Assembly (NCBI GenBank): GCA_900766795.1
Contig: CAAFWX010000022.1
Span: forward strand, 1-6,378
DNA from: Oscillospiraceae bacterium
GTDB taxonomy: Bacteria; Bacillota_A; Clostridia; Oscillospirales; Ruminococcaceae
Length of the DNA stretch: 6,378 nucleotides
Reading direction: 5' to 3'
The notes under the pieces are model-generated. The model searched no databases and was not told the origin of the DNA. It saw nothing but the letters and a program-made list of their open reading frames with translations. The position numbers and the translations under genes were made by a program. Positions 1 through 4,364 of the stretch are shown piece after piece. Positions within the stretch are counted from its first letter, which is position 1, and each line of letters begins with the position of its first letter.

Positions 1-608
1 GAAGCCTTGCTTCGGCGCTGGGCACGTCAACGCGCCCGATTTTCACCGCGTTCAAAAACGTCGGCGAGCTTAACCGCGCGGTAAATGAGGAAGCGATGAA
101 ACGGTTCGAGCGATACGCTGACAAAATCACGCACAGCGTCCCGCCGTTCAAAAGCGTTGGCATTCAGATGATAACGTTCGCGAGCGAGCAGCCCGAGCTG
201 TTCCGCCTGCTGTTTATGGGCGCAAGGAGCGGAGGCTCACGAAGCGGCTCAATGCTCTCGCAGGGCGCGGGCAGCATTGACGAGATGTTCGACGGGCTTG
301 GCACCACAAAGGACGCCTGCCTCGAATACATCAGGCGCGACTACGGGCTGGACGAGAGGGAATCTGAGTTGCTGTTCAAAAGCTTATGGCTGTATACGTT
401 CGGTATCTGCGTGCTTATTGCGAACGGAGTTTGCAGCTTTGAGGAAAGCGCGGTGTCGGATATGCTCTCCGTGGAATTCAGCGCAATGATGGGGCTTATC
501 CTGTCGGGAAAGGCGTTTGACAAGCCAAAATACAAGCGCGAGCTTTCCGAGCGAGAGTTCCGCGAAAGGTTTTCGTTTTTATCAGGCTCGGATATATCGG
601 GAGGATAA
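1..608 (+). CDS. TetR/AcrR-family transcriptional regulator, 5' end outside the window
   Basis: This is the C-terminal part of a TetR-like DNA-binding repressor. The frame is open from base 3, upstream of the first ATG at 96, so the gene begins outside the window. The first residues visible, SLASALGTSTRPIFTAFKNV, match the end of a TetR helix-turn-helix: a small-residue helix, a turn, then a recognition helix ending in an aromatic F-K-N pattern. The next residues, GELNRAV, fit the start of helix 4. The remaining ~165 residues are helical and variable, as expected for the ligand-binding and dimerisation domain, with a hydrophobic stretch containing EQPELFRLLFM. The ligand cannot be read from the sequence. 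The stop at 606-608 lies one base before the proposed start of the flavoprotein, so the two are co-transcribed. TetR proteins often control the operon they sit in, which is an inference here because the promoter is not in view. Confidence 0.88.
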   Translation, partial: SLASALGTSTRPIFTAFKNVGELNRAVNEEAMKRFERYADKITHSVPPFKSVGIQMITFASEQPELFRLLFMGARSGGSRSGSMLSQGAGSIDEMFDGLGTTKDACLEYIRRDYGLDERESELLFKSLWLYTFGICVLIANGVCSFEESAVSDMLSVEFSAMMGLILSGKAFDKPKYKRELSEREFRERFSFLSGSDISGG

Positions 609-612
609 AATT
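600..612 (+). promoter_or_regulatory. Ribosome binding site and probable AUU start codon
   Basis: GGAGG at 600-604 lies five bases before ATT at 610-612 and overlaps the last codons and stop (606-608) of the TetR gene. The only other starts in this frame are TTG at 517, which would add about 31 residues unlike the family inside the TetR gene, and ATG at 628. The ATG has no upstream Shine-Dalgarno and would remove the first beta strand. ATT fits best and would give an N-terminus reading M-R-F-L-I-L-M-G-S-P. Confidence 0.6.
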
Positions 613-1182
613 AGATTTCTTATACTAATGGGAAGTCCGCACCTTTGCGGCAACACCGCCGAGCTGTGCAAGCCTTTTATAGAGCGGCTTCGCGAGCGCG
701 GCGCACAGACGGTGTACATTCCCGTCGAGGAGAAAAACGTCAGCCCCTGCCTTGGGTGCTACGCCTGTCAGGACGCGCAGGACTACGGCTGCGTGCAAAA
801 GGACGATATGCTCGAAATCGTGCGGGAAATATTAGCTGCTGACTGCATTGTGTTTGCAACCCCGATTTATTCGTGGTTCTGCCCGCCGAAGCTTAAGGCG
901 GTGCTCGACAGGCACTACGGTCTGAACAAATATTACGGAAGCGCAGAAGGCTCGCTGTGGCGCGGGAAGCACGTTGCCATCATCGCCACACACGGCTACG
1001 ACCGCGACTATGCCACCTCCCCGTTTGAAACCGCCATACAGCGGCTGTGCGAGCATTCGGGGCTGGTCTATGACGGGCTGTATTCCGTGCGCGACGAGGA
1101 CAACCTCGCTTCTTTCAGGACAAACGAGGCGGTGAAAGGCGCCGCCGATTTCGCAGACGCGCTGTTGCGCAAGACTACATAA
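610..1182 (+). CDS. Flavodoxin-fold NAD(P)H-dependent FMN oxidoreductase, iron-sulfur flavoprotein-like
   Basis: This is a cytosolic flavodoxin-like protein of 190 residues from the proposed start, the usual size for NADPH-dependent FMN reductases of the COG0655 type. The first strand RFLILMGSP leads into the phosphate loop GSPHLCGNTAE (about 8-18) that holds the FMN phosphate. TPIYSW at 84-89 is the second flavin loop. Between them sit C47, C50, C53 and C61, spaced CX2CX2CX7C. This fits the compact motif that binds a [4Fe-4S] cluster in iron-sulfur flavoproteins (Isf). Such proteins shuttle electrons between reduced ferredoxin or NAD(P)H and acceptors such as oxygen, peroxide or quinones. 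The substrate here is unknown. Cluster binding is inferred, since some relatives keep similar cysteines without a proven cluster. The gene sits directly after a TetR regulator and 21 bases before a chemoreceptor, so all three are probably one transcript. The start is unusual and uncertain. Confidence 0.87.
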   Translation: MRFLILMGSPHLCGNTAELCKPFIERLRERGAQTVYIPVEEKNVSPCLGCYACQDAQDYGCVQKDDMLEIVREILAADCIVFATPIYSWFCPPKLKAVLDRHYGLNKYYGSAEGSLWRGKHVAIIATHGYDRDYATSPFETAIQRLCEHSGLVYDGLYSVRDEDNLASFRTNEAVKGAADFADALLRKTT

Positions 1183-1203
1183 AGTACTATTCAGGAGGAC
1201 AAA

Positions 1204-2694
1204 ATGGAACTGCTTAAGCAAAACGAACGCAGCGCAAACCGCGCTGCCGCAAACGTCATGAGAATCACCGTTGCGGTGTTCGCCGTTGTGCTGGTGCTGG
1301 ATATCCTCGGCATTTTCGTCGTACCGATTTCTACCATGGTCGCAGCGTTCATCATCGGCACGGTTCTGATGTTTATTCCCACTATCATCGTAAATGTGCT
1401 CAAAATCGAGAAGCCTTGGGTGAAGTATGTTATCGTGCTTTGCGCGGTGCTGTTCACATTTATTCTGACGATAATTCTCGCGTACCATGCGGTGCTTCTT
1501 TACGTCTACCCCATCGCAATCGCGAGCCTTTATTTCGACTCGAAGCTCAACTATTTCACCACCGCGCTTACCCTTGTCGGGGTATCTGTCGGTCAGCTTT
1601 TGTGCTTTAATTTACGCCTTGTGACAGACGACAACTTTGAAACCATCAAAGCCGCGGTGCTGTACGGAATTGCTCCCAGAGCGCTGGTGCTTATCTGCAT
1701 TTCGGCGATTTTTGTCATGCTTTGCAAGCGCACCGCTTCCATGCTCGGCAGCCTTATGGGCGCTGAGCAGCAGCGGCTGATTCAGGAAAAGTCCATGGAG
1801 ATTTCCCACAAGCTTCTCGGCACAGTGACCGAGCTTGACAACATCGCCGCTTCCTCTGCGGAATCCAACCGCAGCATTGCCGACCGCTCCAACTCCGTAA
1901 TGCAGGACAGCGAGGACAACTTCCACCACATCAAGGCGGTTGAGGACAGCATGGCGCAAATCGCAGACAACCTGCGAAGCCTCTCCGAGATGAGCGGGGA
2001 GATTGGAAAGCTTGCCGCACACGCTGACGAAATCACCGCAGAATACAACGTGAAGCTTGCGGAATCCTCCCGCAGCATGGACGAGATTTCCCAAAGCAGC
2101 GCACGCAGCTGCGACATCATCGCGAAGCTGTCCGAGCAGTCCAACCGAATCGTGTCCATCGCAAAGGTAATCACGGGAATTTCCACCCAGACCAATATCC
2201 TCGCCATCAACGCTTCCATCGAAGCTTCCCGCGCGGGCGCGGCAGGACGCGGCTTCTCGGTGGTTGCGGGCGAAATCAAGTCACTGTCCGACAAAACAAA
2301 GGTCGCAGCGGCGGAAATCGGCTCCATCATCGGCGAGGTCACCGAAAACATCAACGACGCGGTATCCTCCATGGGTGCAAGCAGCGAGCTAACCCGTCAG
2401 GGGCTTGAGAGCATGGAGCGCATGACGGTTGCGGCTCAGCAGCTGAGCGATTCCAACATCGAAATTACCCGCAACATCGCCGAGATGAACCGCGTAATAG
2501 ACAGCGTTGCTCAAAGCGGCGGCTCTGTTTCGGACAATCTCGTGAACGTAAGCCACAACATAGAGAACAATTGCAGCGCCGTGCAGCAGGTTGCCGCCGC
2601 AATCCAGGAAAACAGCGCGGGCACAGAAACCCTCGGCATGATGGTGCACACCATCAAGGACATGGCTCAGGAGCTTGAGCAGCTTACCTGCTGA
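1204..2694 (+). CDS. Methyl-accepting chemotaxis protein with a multi-pass membrane input region
   Basis: This is a 496-residue chemoreceptor that would signal through CheA/CheW to the flagellar motor. The start is set by AGGAGG at 1193-1198, five bases before ATG. Residues ~20-174 contain about six hydrophobic segments (roughly 20-40, 42-66, 73-94, 95-112, 116-136 and 152-174), joined by short loops. There is no large extracellular domain between TM1 and TM2, as there is in Tar/Tsr-type receptors. The helical signalling domain follows the last segment directly from ~185, and I see no HAMP domain. The conserved hairpin tip is TNILAINASIEASRAGAAGR at 330-349, followed by GFSVVAGEIKSLS. The position of the usual Glu in RAGE is Ala346. 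The two arms are similar in length (about 155 and 150 residues). No C-terminal CheR-tethering pentapeptide is seen. The signal may be membrane-borne, such as redox or quinone state or energy status, but that is inference. Confidence 0.95.
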   Translation: MELLKQNERSANRAAANVMRITVAVFAVVLVLDILGIFVVPISTMVAAFIIGTVLMFIPTIIVNVLKIEKPWVKYVIVLCAVLFTFILTIILAYHAVLLYVYPIAIASLYFDSKLNYFTTALTLVGVSVGQLLCFNLRLVTDDNFETIKAAVLYGIAPRALVLICISAIFVMLCKRTASMLGSLMGAEQQRLIQEKSMEISHKLLGTVTELDNIAASSAESNRSIADRSNSVMQDSEDNFHHIKAVEDSMAQIADNLRSLSEMSGEIGKLAAHADEITAEYNVKLAESSRSMDEISQSSARSCDIIAKLSEQSNRIVSIAKVITGISTQTNILAINASIEASRAGAAGRGFSVVAGEIKSLSDKTKVAAAEIGSIIGEVTENINDAVSSMGASSELTRQGLESMERMTVAAQQLSDSNIEITRNIAEMNRVIDSVAQSGGSVSDNLVNVSHNIENNCSAVQQVAAAIQENSAGTETLGMMVHTIKDMAQELEQLTC

Positions 2695-2711
2695 CATTCC
2701 CTTTACAGCAT

Positions 2712-2739
2712 AACGGGCGGCTTTGTTCGCCCGTTTTTT
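2712..2739 (+). terminator. Intrinsic terminator after the chemoreceptor gene
   Basis: AACGGGCG (2712-2719) pairs perfectly with CGCCCGTT (2728-2735) around an eight-base loop, and the descending arm runs into six T's at 2734-2739. It lies 17 bases after the MCP stop codon and should end the plus-strand operon. Confidence 0.92.
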
Positions 2740-2832
2740 ATTGGCATTTTTCAGATGAGCGGGCACCACAGGTCACCGGAAGGAGCGGCAAAATACGGCT
2801 ACTCAAACGTGGCATAAAAGCGAATAATCACC

Positions 2833-2864
2833 GGCGCGGGGCTTATCCTGCGCCTTTTCTTTTT
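2833..2864 (+). terminator. Second plus-strand intrinsic terminator
   Basis: GGCGCGGG (2833-2840) pairs with CCTGCGCC (2847-2854) with one G-U pair and a six-base loop. It is followed by TTTTCTTTTT at 2855-2864. The T tract is on the plus strand only, so it stops rightward transcription. It may catch read-through from the terminator 94 bases upstream, or it may end a short separate transcript. I found no convincing promoter in between. It also shields the convergent rubrerythrin gene from antisense transcription. Confidence 0.75.
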
Positions 2865-2878
2865 CGGATAATATGACG

Positions 2879-2908
2879 AAAAATACCCCCGACACAGCGT
2901 ATCGGGGG
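2879..2908 (-). terminator. Intrinsic terminator after rubrerythrin
   Basis: Read on the minus strand, CCCCCGA (2908-2902) pairs with TCGGGGG (2892-2886) around a nine-base loop. It is followed by TATTTTT from the A-rich plus-strand stretch at 2879-2885. It lies 21 bases after the rubrerythrin stop codon and ends the minus-strand operon. Confidence 0.88.
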
Positions 2909-2929
2909 CGGTGGTTATCGTGCGGGAAA

Positions 2930-3469
2930 TCAATAGTTTTCTGCGGAAATCTCGAAATAGCTCTGCGGGTGATTGCAAACGGGGCAAACCTCGGGTGCGG
3001 CAGTGCCTACCACCACATGACCGCAGTTGCGGCACTCCCAAACCTGAACGCCCGCTTTCTCGAACACCTGCTTTGTTTCGATGTTTTTCAGCAGCGCGCG
3101 GTATCTCTCCTCGTGGCGCTTCTCGATTGCGCCGACTGCGCGGAACTTAGCTGCAAGCTCTGTGAAGCCCTCCTCCTCGGCGTCCTTTGCCATGCGCTCG
3201 TACATGTCAGTCCACTCAGCGTTCTCGCCCTCAGCGGCGTGAAGCAGGTTTGCGGGGGTGTCGCCAAGCATTCCAAGCTCCTTGAACCAAAGCTTTGCGT
3301 GCTCCTTTTCGTTGTCAGCCGTCGCAAGGAACAGCGCCGCAATCTGCTCGTAGCCTGCCTTCTTTGCCACGGAAGCGAAGTAGGTGTACTTGTTGCGTGC
3401 CTGTGATTCTCCTGCGAATGCCTCGAGAAGATTTTTTTCCGTCTTTGTTCCTGCATATTTGTTTGCCAT
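2930..3469 (-). CDS. rbr: Rubrerythrin (diiron peroxidase with C-terminal rubredoxin domain)
   Basis: Rubrerythrin reduces hydrogen peroxide to water in the cytosol of anaerobes, taking electrons from rubredoxin or NAD(P)H-linked donors. The protein has 179 residues, close to the usual ~190. The N-terminal four-helix ferritin-like domain carries the diiron ligands expected for the family: Glu21 in [10 protein letters not shown], Glu54-x-x-His57 in NEKEH, a glutamate cluster at 98-104 in EEEGFTE, and Glu116-x-x-His119 in IEKRHEE. The C-terminal rubredoxin-like domain binds one Fe through Cys146-x-x-Cys149 (WECRNCG) and Cys162-x-x-Cys165 (VCPVC), and the protein ends in the typical HPQSYFEI tail. 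The start MANKYAG is chosen because AGGAGG lies nine bases upstream. The open frame runs further up to 3583, but that extension is not rubrerythrin-like. It is the last gene of the minus-strand set, 49 bases after the DUF368 gene, with a terminator after it. A promoter of its own is possible but not clear. Confidence 0.97.
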   Translation of the reverse strand: MANKYAGTKTEKNLLEAFAGESQARNKYTYFASVAKKAGYEQIAALFLATADNEKEHAKLWFKELGMLGDTPANLLHAAEGENAEWTDMYERMAKDAEEEGFTELAAKFRAVGAIEKRHEERYRALLKNIETKQVFEKAGVQVWECRNCGHVVVGTAAPEVCPVCNHPQSYFEISAENY

Positions 3470-3478
3470 TTTTTTGTT

Positions 3479-3484
3479 CCTCCT
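3479..3484 (-). promoter_or_regulatory. Ribosome binding site of rubrerythrin
   Basis: A perfect AGGAGG on the minus strand lies nine bases before the ATG at 3469-3467. It decides the start, because the reading frame is open for another 38 codons upstream into the DUF368 gene. Confidence 0.9.
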
Positions 3485-3496
3485 GTATGTATATTT

Positions 3497-3511
3497 CCCC
3501 GCTTGGCGGGG
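3497..3511 (-). other. GC hairpin in the DUF368-rubrerythrin spacer
   Basis: CCCCGC (3497-3502) and GCGGGG (3506-3511) form a perfect six-pair stem with a three-base loop. No T tract follows on either strand, so it is not a normal intrinsic terminator. In the minus-strand transcript it would sit eight bases after the DUF368 stop codon and 12 bases before the rubrerythrin Shine-Dalgarno. It could be an RNA processing or stability element that separates the expression of the two genes. That role is inference. Confidence 0.5.
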
Positions 3512-3518
3512 TTGTAGG

Positions 3519-4352
3519 TTATTCCTTCGCGCCCAGCCTGTCCGCAGCCTGCGCGGCAAGCACGCCGAACACAAGGCACACAAAGCCCCAGCCCGTAGCC
3601 GTAGTGAACCCGAAGTCCTCGGGGATTATCGCGTAAACCGAGCCTATTACAAGCCCCAGAATCGCGCTGTAAACCATCAGCTTGTGCTTCTTGATTAGTA
3701 CGGAAATGAGCTTTGCGCCGCCGATTATTCCCACCACAGCGCCCGCCGCGAACGGCACAAGCACCGCAAAATCAAGCGTTGTTATCGCAGTGAGCACATT
3801 GTCGTACACGCCCAGCAGCATCATCACAAACGAGCCGCTGACCCCCGGGATTATCATCGTCACGGCGCAGATTACGGCGCTTAGAAAATACCACAGCGCC
3901 ATCAAAACTCCGTTGTCAGTACCAACGCTCCCGCCGATTATCTCCATGCGCTCAAGCGCAGTAAGCGCGACAACTGCCGCAAACGCAGCAAGCATCGGCA
4001 CAAGGCACAGCGCACGCGGCTTTTGCTCGGCTGTTCCCGTGCGGATTATCAGCGGCACGCTGCCCAGAATAAGCCCGATAAAAAACATGTTGGTCTGAAG
4101 CCCGAACGCTTCAAACAGCGACTTTACCGCAAACGCGCAAAGCACAATTCCGCTGCCCGCGCCCAGCGCAAAGGTAAGCAGAAAAAAGAAGTTGCGGAAA
4201 ATCGCCTTGATTCCCGAAATGGCTTCGGTGAGCGCGTCGTAAATTCCGAAAACGACCAGCATTGTACCGCCGCTGACACCGGGGATTACGTTCGCTACGC
4301 CGAATGCAAGCCCGCTTAAGAAATATCTCAGATAGGTTTTTAGCTTGTTCAT
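3519..4352 (-). CDS. popT: DUF368 membrane protein, PopT-type polyprenyl-phosphate transporter
   Basis: This is a 277-residue integral membrane protein of the DUF368 family. Members have been shown to move undecaprenyl phosphate back across the cytoplasmic membrane, so the lipid carrier can be reused for peptidoglycan and other envelope polymers. The family hallmark is clear and occurs twice: [20 protein letters not shown] (21-40) and [20 protein letters not shown] (166-185). This is the internal duplication expected for re-entrant hairpins in an inverted-repeat fold. A second pair, [10 protein letters not shown] (91-100) and [10 protein letters not shown] (231-240), repeats in the same order. 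Several hydrophobic segments fill the rest. The start is supported by AAGGAG five bases upstream. It lies nine bases after the ATPase-like gene and its ribosome site overlaps that gene's stop codon, so the two are translationally linked. The family call is firm. The substrate is taken from characterised relatives rather than shown here. Confidence 0.93.
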   Translation of the reverse strand: MNKLKTYLRYFLSGLAFGVANVIPGVSGGTMLVVFGIYDALTEAISGIKAIFRNFFFLLTFALGAGSGIVLCAFAVKSLFEAFGLQTNMFFIGLILGSVPLIIRTGTAEQKPRALCLVPMLAAFAAVVALTALERMEIIGGSVGTDNGVLMALWYFLSAVICAVTMIIPGVSGSFVMMLLGVYDNVLTAITTLDFAVLVPFAAGAVVGIIGGAKLISVLIKKHKLMVYSAILGLVIGSVYAIIPEDFGFTTATGWGFVCLVFGVLAAQAADRLGAKE

Positions 4353-4357
4353 GTGCG

Positions 4358-4364
4358 CTCCTTA
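4358..4364 (-). promoter_or_regulatory. Ribosome binding site of popT overlapping the upstream stop codon
   Basis: On the minus strand the sequence reads TAAGGAGCGCACATG. The TAA that ends the ATPase-like gene shares two bases with the AAGGAG Shine-Dalgarno of the DUF368 gene. This arrangement is typical of coupled translation within an operon. Confidence 0.8.

Noticed and set aside
832..1488. Long minus-strand open frame of 218 codons opposite the flavoprotein and chemoreceptor genes
   Set aside because: It is an antisense shadow of two well-supported genes, with a low-complexity His/Asn/Asp-rich translation and no ribosome site.
1612..2372. Minus-strand open frames opposite the chemoreceptor signalling domain
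   Set aside because: They arise from the regular codon pattern of the coiled coil on the other strand, and the translations resemble no protein family.
2755..2817. A 20-residue open frame (MSGHHRSPEGAAKYGYSNVA) lying just before the second plus-strand terminator
   Set aside because: It has no Shine-Dalgarno site, the preceding sequence is the T tract of a terminator, and the peptide has no recognisable features.
818..2930. The 13-base string TCGTGCGGGAAAT occurs at 818-830 and again at 2918-2930
   Set aside because: One copy is within the flavoprotein coding sequence and the other in a gene spacer. Neither has surrounding similarity, so it is probably chance.
2873..3406. Plus-strand open frame of 177 codons across rubrerythrin
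   Set aside because: It is antisense to a clear rubrerythrin, begins inside the terminator region and has no family features.
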